The position numbers were made by a program, and so were the translations under genes. Positions 30,573 through 38,850 of a stretch of 64,000 nt of DNA are shown piece by piece; the first letter of the stretch is position 1, and every line of letters starts with the position of its first letter. The notes beneath the pieces were generated by a model. That model was given only the letters and a program-made list of their open reading frames with translations, searched no databases and had not been told where the DNA came from. The stretch covers positions 67,044-131,043 of the forward strand of contig JAJYTP010000001.1 of NCBI GenBank assembly GCA_021792955.1, in the 5' to 3' direction. Source of the DNA: an archaeon. GTDB taxonomy: Archaea > Thermoproteota > Nitrososphaeria > Conexivisphaerales > UBA164.

Positions 30573-31003
30573 CTAACATCCTGATCATAAGGATCAAGGG
30601 CACGCTGAACGTCAGATATGATATGGCGGATACCCTTCAGTCCCTCAATCTGAGGAGAAAATTTAATGCTACCATAATAAGAGATTCGCCGGTCCTGAGG
30701 GGGATGCTTCAATTGGCCAAGGACTTCATAATCTGGTCCGAGGTAGACGACAAGCTGGCATTGAGGCTTTTCAAGGAAAGGGGAAGGACTACCGGGTGGA
30801 GGCGGCTCGATGAAAAGTACCTTAAGGAAAAGGGGTTGAAGGGGTTCAGCGACCTGGTAAAGAAGTTCTCTGCCGGAGAGCTCAATCCGTCGGCCTACGG
30901 TATAAAGCCGTATTTCTCGCTACCACCTCCAAAAAGGGGCTTTCCCAGGAGAAGCTATAGTGCGACCGAGCTGCTTCAGAGGATGTTGCCGGAGGGTGAA
31001 TGA
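30569..31003 (+). CDS. rpl30: ribosomal protein L30
   Basis: sequence and cluster position. Confidence 0.94.
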   Translation: MTNILIIRIKGTLNVRYDMADTLQSLNLRRKFNATIIRDSPVLRGMLQLAKDFIIWSEVDDKLALRLFKERGRTTGWRRLDEKYLKEKGLKGFSDLVKKFSAGELNPSAYGIKPYFSLPPPKRGFPRRSYSATELLQRMLPEGE

Positions 31004-31428
31004 ACATGGCCACCAGAAATAGGAAGACGAGGAAGATGCGAGGAACGAGGACAGTCAGTTACGGGCAGGTCGGGCAGCACAGGAAGTCGGGGTCCCAAGG
31101 GGGGCACGGGATGGCCGGCCTTCACAAGCACAAATGGAGCTGGACGGTCAAGTATGCGCCTGATTACTACGGCAACCACGGTTTCACCTCCCTGCAGAGG
31201 AAGATAAAGACCTGGGTTAATCTGGATCAGCTGGATGACCTGTATAAAAGGATCGAGCCCAAGGAAAAGAAGGACGAAATGGCCCTCCTGGACCTGACCA
31301 AGCTGGGCTATCAGAAGCTGCTCGGAAGGGGAAGAGTGACAGCCCCTTACTATATCGTGGTTGACAGGATAACCGAAGAGGCTAAAAAGGGAATAGTTGA
31401 CGCCGGCGGAAAAGTAGAAGGCTCATGA
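31000..31428 (+). CDS. rpl15: ribosomal protein L15
   Basis: KTRKMRGTRTVSYGQVGQHRKSGSQGGHG. Confidence 0.96.
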   Translation: MNMATRNRKTRKMRGTRTVSYGQVGQHRKSGSQGGHGMAGLHKHKWSWTVKYAPDYYGNHGFTSLQRKIKTWVNLDQLDDLYKRIEPKEKKDEMALLDLTKLGYQKLLGRGRVTAPYYIVVDRITEEAKKGIVDAGGKVEGS

Positions 31429-32813
31429 GGGCTAGGGACGTAATAAGCAGGATATCATCGGTCCTACCTGAAGTTCCCAAGCCCATAAGGGCGCCAAGCT
31501 TCAACGAAAAGCTGCTGTGGACAGGGCTGGCCCTGGTCCTGTACCTCATAATGTCACAGATCCCCCTGTTCGGCGTGACGGCCTCCGCCTCAAATTCGCT
31601 TTATCTGTATCAGGTTATCTTCGCTGCCAACATAGGGACCCTGATGACGCTGGGAATAGGCCCGATCGTTACTGCCGGCCTCATAGCTCAGATACTTGCT
31701 GGCTCCGACCTGATGAAGCTGAACTTCTCCATGCCGGATGACCAGAGGTTCTTTTCGGCCTTCACGAAGGTGCTCACCTTCGTATTCATAATAGTGGAGG
31801 CCATCTTTTACATCTTCAGCGGCATACTCGGGGTTAGCGTTACGGGGAACGTAGCGCTCATAGTCATACTGGAGCTGATATTCGCAAGCATAGCCGTGTT
31901 CCTGCTGGACCAGCTGGTTCAAAAGGGATGGGGCATCGGCAGCGGCATAAGCCTGTTCATCCTGGCCGGGGTGGCCGTTCAGTTCATGCTTGATGCGTTC
32001 AGCCCCCTTCCGGTTAACGGTCAGTACTTCGGTTATGTTCCGTATGCCATAAACGAAACCATCCACAGGACGCTGAACGCGCTGTCCTTCCGGGCGGCAA
32101 GCATGCCATCGCTGGTGGGGCTGGTCAGCACCATAGGGTTCATCCTTCTGATACTGTATTTGGAGGGCGTGAGGATAGAGCTGCCGATAACTTCGACAAA
32201 GTATAAGGGCTTCAGCGGCACCTACCCGATCAAGCTGCTTTATGTTTCAAATATACCTGTCATACTCGTAGCCGCGCTCATAGCCGACCTGCAGTTCTTC
32301 GTAACCATATTGAGCAGGTACGCCAGCGTAACTCCGTACCTTTCCTGGCTTGCGGTAATGGTGAACGGGAAGGTAGAAGGCGGCATACTTTATTATATAT
32401 CGACGCCCCAGCCGCTGCCTTACACCCTACAGGATCCGCTTCAGATGACCACCTACATCCTCTTTGTCACGCTCCTGAGCGTCCTCTTTGCAAGGTTGTG
32501 GGTGGACGTCAGCGGCATGTCGGCATCCAAGGCGGCGGAGAACCTGCTGGGGTCGGAGGTGCAGGTTCCTGGCTTCCGAAGCACGAAGTCCTCCGTCACA
32601 TCCATCCTCAACAAGTATATTCCAGCTGTAACCCTCCTCAGCGGGCTGATCATAGGCATCCTGGCCTCCACTTCAGCCGTACTGGATGTATTTGGAACCG
32701 GCATAGGCATCCTGCTGGCAATAGACATATCGATCAACTATTATCAGACGCTGGTCAAGGAGCAGCTTGAAGTGATCATGCCCAGGCTTGGTGAGTTTCT
32801 TGGCAGAAAGTAG
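31425..32813 (+). CDS. secY: preprotein translocase SecY
   Basis: 10-TM protein, cluster position. Confidence 0.96.
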   Translation: MRARDVISRISSVLPEVPKPIRAPSFNEKLLWTGLALVLYLIMSQIPLFGVTASASNSLYLYQVIFAANIGTLMTLGIGPIVTAGLIAQILAGSDLMKLNFSMPDDQRFFSAFTKVLTFVFIIVEAIFYIFSGILGVSVTGNVALIVILELIFASIAVFLLDQLVQKGWGIGSGISLFILAGVAVQFMLDAFSPLPVNGQYFGYVPYAINETIHRTLNALSFRAASMPSLVGLVSTIGFILLILYLEGVRIELPITSTKYKGFSGTYPIKLLYVSNIPVILVAALIADLQFFVTILSRYASVTPYLSWLAVMVNGKVEGGILYYISTPQPLPYTLQDPLQMTTYILFVTLLSVLFARLWVDVSGMSASKAAENLLGSEVQVPGFRSTKSSVTSILNKYIPAVTLLSGLIIGILASTSAVLDVFGTGIGILLAIDISINYYQTLVKEQLEVIMPRLGEFLGRK

Positions 32814-33408
32814 AGGTCAGACCGGGGGCGGTAAGGGCAGGGTCAGGATAGTGATAGGGGGCCTGCCGGGCGTGGGAAAGACCTCCGTCCTGTCCGGCTT
32901 CGTTAAGCACCTTGATGAAAGGGGCCTCAACTACAGGGCGGTGGTGTTCGGGACGGTGATGCACGAATTAGCCAAGGAGCGTAGGCAGATCGATAGGGAT
33001 TCCATGAGGAAGCTTTCAATGGAGGACCAGAGGGAGCTGCAGGTGAAGGCGGCCGAACGTATTTCTGCCCATGATGAAGATATCGTCATCGTGGACACCC
33101 ATTACCTGGTCAGGACCCCCGATGGTTTCTACGCAGGGCTCCCGTCATACGTGATCGACAGGCTGCATCCGTCGCATCTGGTTTTCATATATGCCAGGCC
33201 TGAGGATATAATCAAAAGGAGGTTGAACGACAAGGCCAGAATGAGGGATGATGAAACGGTAGGGATGCTTGAGGAGGAGCTATTCTACACCAAATCATAC
33301 CTTGCGGTTGCCTCAGCCCAGTCCGGAGCGGAGGTCATAATGATAGAGAACGAGGAAGGGATGCTTGAGAAAACTATAAAAGCCCTTATGGAGCGATTGC
33401 ATCTATGA
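32788..33408 (+). CDS. adkA: archaeal adenylate kinase AdkA
   Basis: IVIGGLPGVGKTSVLSG; post-secY position. Confidence 0.92.
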   Translation: MVSFLAESRGQTGGGKGRVRIVIGGLPGVGKTSVLSGFVKHLDERGLNYRAVVFGTVMHELAKERRQIDRDSMRKLSMEDQRELQVKAAERISAHDEDIVIVDTHYLVRTPDGFYAGLPSYVIDRLHPSHLVFIYARPEDIIKRRLNDKARMRDDETVGMLEEELFYTKSYLAVASAQSGAEVIMIENEEGMLEKTIKALMERLHL

Positions 33409-33887
33409 TACTGCAGGTAATGCCATATTCGACCCTGTTCATACTGGCCATCACCATTGCCATGGCATTCGTATCCAACATCACGATCAAGAAGACGGTT
33501 GACATAAAGCATTCCAATGAGGTCATGAAGACGTACAACGAATTCCTCAAGGAGTACAGGGCCGTCACCTCATCAGGGGACAAAGAGAAGATAGAGAAGA
33601 TGCAAAAGAAGCAGAAGCAGATCCAGGACTCCATGATGAAGGTGCAATGGGACAGGATGAAGGTCAGCTTTTACTTCCTTATACCGTTCCTGATAATATT
33701 CTACGCCCTCAGCTACTTCTTTGGCAGCGCAACGGTGGCGCTGTCGCCCCTATATTTCTCCATATTCTACTTCAAGGCCACGGCACACGTAGGGCTGCTC
33801 TATGGAATGAACTTCATAACCTGGTACATACTGGTCTCCTTCTTTACCAACCTGCTGCTGAGCAAGCTCATGGGCACGATGCCTTAA
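33405..33887 (+). CDS. DUF106 (EMC3/TMCO1/YidC-like) membrane protein
   Basis: three TMs, coiled-coil loop, post-secY/adk position. Confidence 0.9.
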   Translation: MILQVMPYSTLFILAITIAMAFVSNITIKKTVDIKHSNEVMKTYNEFLKEYRAVTSSGDKEKIEKMQKKQKQIQDSMMKVQWDRMKVSFYFLIPFLIIFYALSYFFGSATVALSPLYFSIFYFKATAHVGLLYGMNFITWYILVSFFTNLLLSKLMGTMP

Positions 33888-33971
33888 GGGGCCGGGCCCA
33901 AGTCGTATTGGCTGGCGCAGGATTGAATCAATACGGTTATATATTTTGCACATGGACGATGTCCGAGGAAG

Positions 33972-34889
33972 ATGAGTTCAAACTCGGTCGTAGTTTCTGG
34001 GTCCTCCAACAGGGCTCTCGCATATAGGATAGCTGCAGCCCTGGGCGCGGAGAATGGGCAGGTGGAGATCAGGAAGTTTCCTGATAATGAAAAGTACGTC
34101 AGGATAGCCTCTGACGTGAAGGGCAGGTCCGTGGTGCTGGTCCAGTCCATGGCCTTTAACCCCGATGAGTATCTTGTAGAAAGCATATTGATGACGGCAG
34201 CCCTAAAGGGGGCGGGAGCGAAGGCCGTTATTGCGGCCATACCCTACCTTGCATATGCCAGGCAGGATGAAAAGTTCAAGGAAGGGGAGGTCGTGAGCAT
34301 CGAACTGGTGGCCAAGATGCTGAGGAGCTCGGGCGTTGACGGGTTGATCACGGTGGATGCCCACAGGCACAGGATAATAGACTTCAGTTCCATATTCGGC
34401 GGCCCCTCGATAGATGTATCAGTTATGCCCCAGCTGGGCAGATACGCCATCCAGGCCGGGTTCGCTGATTCCAACACCGTGGTGATAGGGCCCGATGGAG
34501 AAGCTGAACCGTGGGCCGCGAGCGCGGCGCAGTCGATGAACGTTAAGGATTATGCGGCCCTGAAGAAGAAGAGGTTCGGCGACGAGGAAGTCAAGGTGGT
34601 CACCACCAGGGATATCCCGTTAAAGGGGAGGAGGGTACTGATAGTCGACGATATAATAAGCACTGGCGCCACCATAGTCGAGGCTTCCAAGCTGCTAAAG
34701 GAATCCGGTGCCGGCCAGATATCCGTTGGATGCGCCCACGGGATATATGTAAGCGACGCCCTGTATAAAATCTATAAGGAGGGGATAACCAACGTTTTCA
34801 GCAGCGACAGCGTGCCCAACCAGACAACGAGGGTCTCCGTGGCCCAGCCGATAGCTGACGGAGTGAAGGCCATATTAAAGGAACTTTAG
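33972..34889 (+). CDS. prs: ribose-phosphate pyrophosphokinase
   Basis: RKFPDNEKYVRI, VLIVDDIISTGATIVEA PRPP motif. Confidence 0.95.
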   Translation: MSSNSVVVSGSSNRALAYRIAAALGAENGQVEIRKFPDNEKYVRIASDVKGRSVVLVQSMAFNPDEYLVESILMTAALKGAGAKAVIAAIPYLAYARQDEKFKEGEVVSIELVAKMLRSSGVDGLITVDAHRHRIIDFSSIFGGPSIDVSVMPQLGRYAIQAGFADSNTVVIGPDGEAEPWAASAAQSMNVKDYAALKKKRFGDEEVKVVTTRDIPLKGRRVLIVDDIISTGATIVEASKLLKESGAGQISVGCAHGIYVSDALYKIYKEGITNVFSSDSVPNQTTRVSVAQPIADGVKAILKEL

Positions 34890-34964
34890 GGGCTGTGGGC
34901 TAGCATGGTCTACGCTACCAGCCTTGGGCGCTGGTGATCGGCGGTTCAAATCCGCCCAGCCCCA
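34889..34964 (+). tRNA. tRNA-Pro (TGG)
   Basis: GGGGCTG/CAGCCCC acceptor; anticodon arm CCAGC-CTTGGGC-GCTGG; T-arm GGCGGTTCAAATCCGCC. Confidence 0.93.
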
Positions 34965-34995
34965 CTTCTGCATGCCCTGAAGGAGGAAACACATC

Positions 34996-36024
34996 GTGCA
35001 GGATAAAGGGGGGAAGGCGCCCTCCGATAGAGGATACAGAAGAGGCCAGAGGGCCTATGTCATCCTTGGCGGCATGCTTGTCATCCTTCCAGAGCTCCTG
35101 GTCGTCCTATTGGGATCAAGCGACCCCGTTTTATCCACGCTTTCCGCCGTTTTAACCTCAACCGTCCTCCTGTCGCTATATTCCCTATTTTATTTCAGGA
35201 CGGAGAGGAAATACCGTGGGGTAAGCGCTACCTTAACGGACTACTTCAGGTCGGGCCTTCCCCTTTACGTCATATCGAACATCCTGATATTCTTCACCAT
35301 TGGCATGATATACCTGCTTCCGAGGTTAGGGTTTGCCACCATAATATACGTGGATGCGGTTTTTGCACCCATGTACCTGGTACTCGCCAGGTTTCCCATT
35401 GGCCTTCGCATGGGGCAGAGGGCCGAGCCGTTAACTGACACGAAGATACTGTCTGCTGCAGGGGAAATGGCTCAGAGGATGGATGTTGATAATGTAAAAC
35501 TGTATACCGTTGACTGGAGGAGGTTCAGGACGGCCAACGCCTTTCAGGTGGGCCCTAGGCGCTTTTCGATCTATGTATCAAACTACCTGCTGGATAACCT
35601 GTCTTCAGAGGAGGTGAATGCGGTACTGGCCCACGAGCTGGCTCACGCGAAGAAGAGGCACGTCATGAAATCCATGGCCCTGATATTCTTTCCGACCATC
35701 GTTGAGATGAACGTGCTCGTGCTGGGCTACGTCATAACGCAGACTAACCTGGTGCTAGGGTCGATCGTCTTTGCAGCCGGCTTCGCGGCCATATTTCTGG
35801 AGCCACGGATTGCCTTCCGTTTTCAGAGGAGGTTTGAACTTGAGGCTGACATGATCGCTGTCCGGACCATGGGGGACGGTCGACCGCTGATAAGCGCCCT
35901 GGAGAAGCTTTCAGCTCTGAACCTGGTCCCTGGCGGCAGGCGGTCTAGAACCCATCCCTCCGTTATCGAGCGGATAAGGAGGATCGAGCAGCTAAGTGAA
36001 GGTGACCTCGCAAATGTTAAATAA
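34996..36024 (+). CDS. htpX: HtpX-type M48 membrane metalloprotease
   Basis: VLAHELAHAKKRH HExxH; ELEADMIAVR. Confidence 0.92.
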   Translation: MQDKGGKAPSDRGYRRGQRAYVILGGMLVILPELLVVLLGSSDPVLSTLSAVLTSTVLLSLYSLFYFRTERKYRGVSATLTDYFRSGLPLYVISNILIFFTIGMIYLLPRLGFATIIYVDAVFAPMYLVLARFPIGLRMGQRAEPLTDTKILSAAGEMAQRMDVDNVKLYTVDWRRFRTANAFQVGPRRFSIYVSNYLLDNLSSEEVNAVLAHELAHAKKRHVMKSMALIFFPTIVEMNVLVLGYVITQTNLVLGSIVFAAGFAAIFLEPRIAFRFQRRFELEADMIAVRTMGDGRPLISALEKLSALNLVPGGRRSRTHPSVIERIRRIEQLSEGDLANVK

Positions 36025-36047
36025 CCACGGATCAATGGTAAAAAAAG

Positions 36048-36150
36048 GCCGGGGTAGCTCAGCTGGTCAGAGCGCCAGACTTGGGCGATACTCATAATCT
36101 GGAGATTTTCAGGAAACCAGAAGCCGAGGGTTCAAACCCCTCCCCCGGCA
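36048..36150 (+). tRNA. interrupted tRNA gene, most likely elongator tRNA-Met (CAT), with two insertions
   Basis: acceptor GCCGGGG/CCCCGGC, D-arm GCTC..GAGC, T-arm GAGGG TTCAAAC CCCTC; anticodon stem CCAGA/TCTGG with CTCATAA recoverable only after removing 11 nt; variable region 18 nt too long. Confidence 0.6.
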
Positions 36151-36315
36151 TCCGCCGATATGGTTCAATTCCGCCCCTCTCGGTATGTCCATCTGGCCGG
36201 GAGTGATATAGATTCAAAGTACATGGCCATTTAAGAGGGACGCGGGGCCAAGCCGCAATTCCGCCCGATCCGTTCCCCCCGATGTCATGAGCAGAGACCA
36301 ATGGAGCTTAAAAGT

Positions 36316-36759
36316 TCAGGTGAGGCTGCCGACAACGCTGCCGCCCTTGGCCCTTGACGACTTCCTGCCGACCATGTTCATGATCCTGTACACTTCAGGT
36401 ATGGCGTAGGCGAACCCGACGTGTATGCAGTCGTTTGAGTTGTCCAGATTGCATACAAGTTCACCATTCCTGACCTTCACTTCGACTATCCGATCGAGCT
36501 TGGCATCCCTGATGGTTACGCCGTCCTCGGTCATCCCCATCTCCGAAAGAAAGGGCGCCTTCTGTGACAGCAGCTCGTCGGCCTCGATCACATGCCAGAT
36601 CAGGTCATTGACGAACCCCGTGAACGTGTTTATTCCAGCGTCCAATAGCGGGTGCTTCTTCCTTTCATAGATGGCCTTAAGGCCGTCAATATACTCAGCC
36701 CGCACCAGCACGGCAGACCACTTCTTGTCCGGCATGGCCGGTGTATAGGCGGTGGCCAT
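36316..36759 (-). CDS. hypothetical protein (element boundary)
   Basis: 147-aa ORF, AT-rich TATA-like region upstream. Confidence 0.55.
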   Translation of the reverse strand: MATAYTPAMPDKKWSAVLVRAEYIDGLKAIYERKKHPLLDAGINTFTGFVNDLIWHVIEADELLSQKAPFLSEMGMTEDGVTIRDAKLDRIVEVKVRNGELVCNLDNSNDCIHVGFAYAIPEVYRIMNMVGRKSSRAKGGSVVGSLT

Positions 36760-36859
36760 TAATAAATATTATACATACAGTAAATATTTTTATAATGGTA
36801 CATATAATAGCTACTAAATGTTGCCCGGCCTTTTAAGCGTTTTACCGCACGAGCCCCTC

Positions 36860-37489
36860 ATGAACGGGGACGACGGCTTTTATACCGATGGCAGGGGCGT
36901 TGACGGCGAAGCGCCGCCGGACTACTCGCAGATCCTTGACCATCCGATCGGCCGGACGCAGAGGCTCATTTTTAACAGGTATCATGCTTCAGCCGAGGCG
37001 GAACTCCACAATGAGGCAGATAGGCTGGCGACTATGCTCGGCGCCCACAGCTCCTGGGTCGAGCGCGTCGTGCAGGCGGCAAAAAGGGTAGACAAGGGGA
37101 GCGCTATGTTGAAGGTTGTCGTCGGCGCATACGTGGAGGGCAGCCATCCAACCGATGAAGTGGTGCGTGCCGCCCATGAGCTGGGCATGATGGATATAAC
37201 TGGATATGACCTCTTCAGGATCGTCAATCACAACCGCAGCGGGTTGAAGGTCCCGCGCAGGTCCGTCGCAGACCTGTACCCGCTTGCCAGGATACCCAGC
37301 GTGGTGGCCGACCTGCAAGCCCTGGGTCCGCACGTATATGATAGATTCAACACGGTATACGCCGGCTGGATCAGGAGGGTGGAACTGGAGCACAGCGGAT
37401 TGTCGCCGAAGACGGTGGCGAGGATGGCGCTCAAGAAGGCGGCAGATGAGTTTGGCATCCCGGTTGATGCGGAGGAGGCGTTCTGCTGA
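36860..37489 (+). CDS. possible highly divergent TFB (TFIIB)-like cyclin-fold protein
   Basis: Internal layout resembles TFB core: AEAELHNEADRLATML...; KVPRRSVADLYPLARIPSVVADL; YDRF...GLSPKTVARMALKKAADEFGIPVDAEEAF. No zinc ribbon. Start chosen at ATG 36860, 27 bp after CTTAAAAGG-type box. Confidence 0.35.
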   Translation: MNGDDGFYTDGRGVDGEAPPDYSQILDHPIGRTQRLIFNRYHASAEAELHNEADRLATMLGAHSSWVERVVQAAKRVDKGSAMLKVVVGAYVEGSHPTDEVVRAAHELGMMDITGYDLFRIVNHNRSGLKVPRRSVADLYPLARIPSVVADLQALGPHVYDRFNTVYAGWIRRVELEHSGLSPKTVARMALKKAADEFGIPVDAEEAFC

Positions 37490-37490
37490 A

Positions 37491-38477
37491 ATGATAGAAT
37501 ATGTGCCGCTGGAAAAATGCAGGATAGACGAGCACTTCATGATGCGCTTGGACTACAGCGTAGACTCCCTTGCCGAAAATATACGTGCCAATGGGCAGCT
37601 CCAGCCCGGGATGGGTTACAGGAATGACGACGGGGTCGTCATGGTCTACATAGGGATCAGGCGCTTCATGGCCGTCAGGAAGCTGCACGAATTGTATGGT
37701 GCGCCGGATACATTTTACGTTTCGATAGTCCCCAGGCCGGACGAGGCGAGCATGTGGAGCCAGGCTATAGGCGAGAACGAAGAACGACAATCGCTGACCA
37801 TGCTGGACAAGCTGAACGTGGCAGGGACGGTCCCGGTGGCGGTCCTCGCTGCCGCGATAGATAGCCACATAATTAGAAAGCTGATCGAAATCAAGAAGGC
37901 CATTGGCCATGACGGGATGGTCGATTGGCTGCACATGGAACAGATGGCCGGCGGTAATCTCTCCCTCGCACAGATGGAGGCGCTCGTCAGACACCTGCCG
38001 GACCGCTGGTCAAGGGACGTGGGCGCGTTCATCGTCGTCAGGGCACATTACACCACCGGTGCGGCGCTCGGCGACAATCTGCCCCGGCTGGTGGCCAACT
38101 ACAGCCTTGCCGATGCGCCCGAGGTCGCTGAGTATCTGGTGGCACATGGGGTGGTGAAACCAGGCATGAAGCCCGCCACCGTGAAGCCGGCCGCAAGGGA
38201 TGCTGGGTCATTTATGAAATTCGTCCCTGTGAAGCCGGCACAGGGAAGCACCACCCATGAACGAAACTGTGAAACCCAGGGGTCACACGCCCTTCAGCCA
38301 CCAAAAAAGGCCGGTGATGAAGAACATGAGGGAGATGATGAACGAGCACAAGAAGTGGAGGACAGGGAGGAAAGCCTGCCGGTTGTACTGGTGGACCCGA
38401 ACGAAAAGGATGGCCAGATATACACCTGCGCCTGTGGGCGAAAGGTGAGGTTGCATGTGCAGCGGTCTCGCTCCTGA
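37491..38477 (+). CDS. ParB-like nuclease/partition domain protein
   Basis: IEYVPLEKCRIDEHFMMRLDYSVDSLAENIRANGQLQPGMGYR...YIGIRRFMAVRKL; ATG at 37491. Confidence 0.75.
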   Translation: MIEYVPLEKCRIDEHFMMRLDYSVDSLAENIRANGQLQPGMGYRNDDGVVMVYIGIRRFMAVRKLHELYGAPDTFYVSIVPRPDEASMWSQAIGENEERQSLTMLDKLNVAGTVPVAVLAAAIDSHIIRKLIEIKKAIGHDGMVDWLHMEQMAGGNLSLAQMEALVRHLPDRWSRDVGAFIVVRAHYTTGAALGDNLPRLVANYSLADAPEVAEYLVAHGVVKPGMKPATVKPAARDAGSFMKFVPVKPAQGSTTHERNCETQGSHALQPPKKAGDEEHEGDDERAQEVEDREESLPVVLVDPNEKDGQIYTCACGRKVRLHVQRSRS

Positions 38478-38664
38478 AACGGTTCTGCTGATACTCATTC
38501 AGAGGGACGGCCTGCTATTTCGCCCACATGATTTTATCAAACTCGGATATTCGAAGTGGCAGTATCAGCGTGCGATCAAGAAGCTGCTGGCTGCCGGCCT
38601 CATCAAAAGGCTTGGCAAAGGCCAGTATGTGGTCGTGCCTGACCCTTTGGTCGCATTGCGATAA
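38455..38664 (+). CDS. small winged-helix DNA-binding protein
   Basis: 69 aa, FIKLGYSKWQYQRAIKKLLAAGLIKRLGKGQYVV. Confidence 0.6.
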   Translation: MCSGLAPETVLLILIQRDGLLFRPHDFIKLGYSKWQYQRAIKKLLAAGLIKRLGKGQYVVVPDPLVALR

Positions 38665-38850
38665 TCGGGTTGGGGAAGTTGCGCCGTACGCAAACGATAA
38701 TGCGTACTCATTATGGTAGGCGCCACGCGCACCTTTCTTGGTCATGAAACGAGCGAGTATTCCAGCTTTATATGCTACCTCTTTAAATACGCCCCATAAA
38801 AATATTCCAGTATTACTCATAGGACGGTTTGGGCCCCTCATGAAATCGCT

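Noticed and set aside
36121-36150. tRNA 3' half as attachment site of the element
   Set aside because: I looked for a second copy of the tRNA 3' end (gggttcaaacccctcccccggca) downstream to about 60 kb and saw none, and there is no recognisable integrase; boundaries remain undefined.
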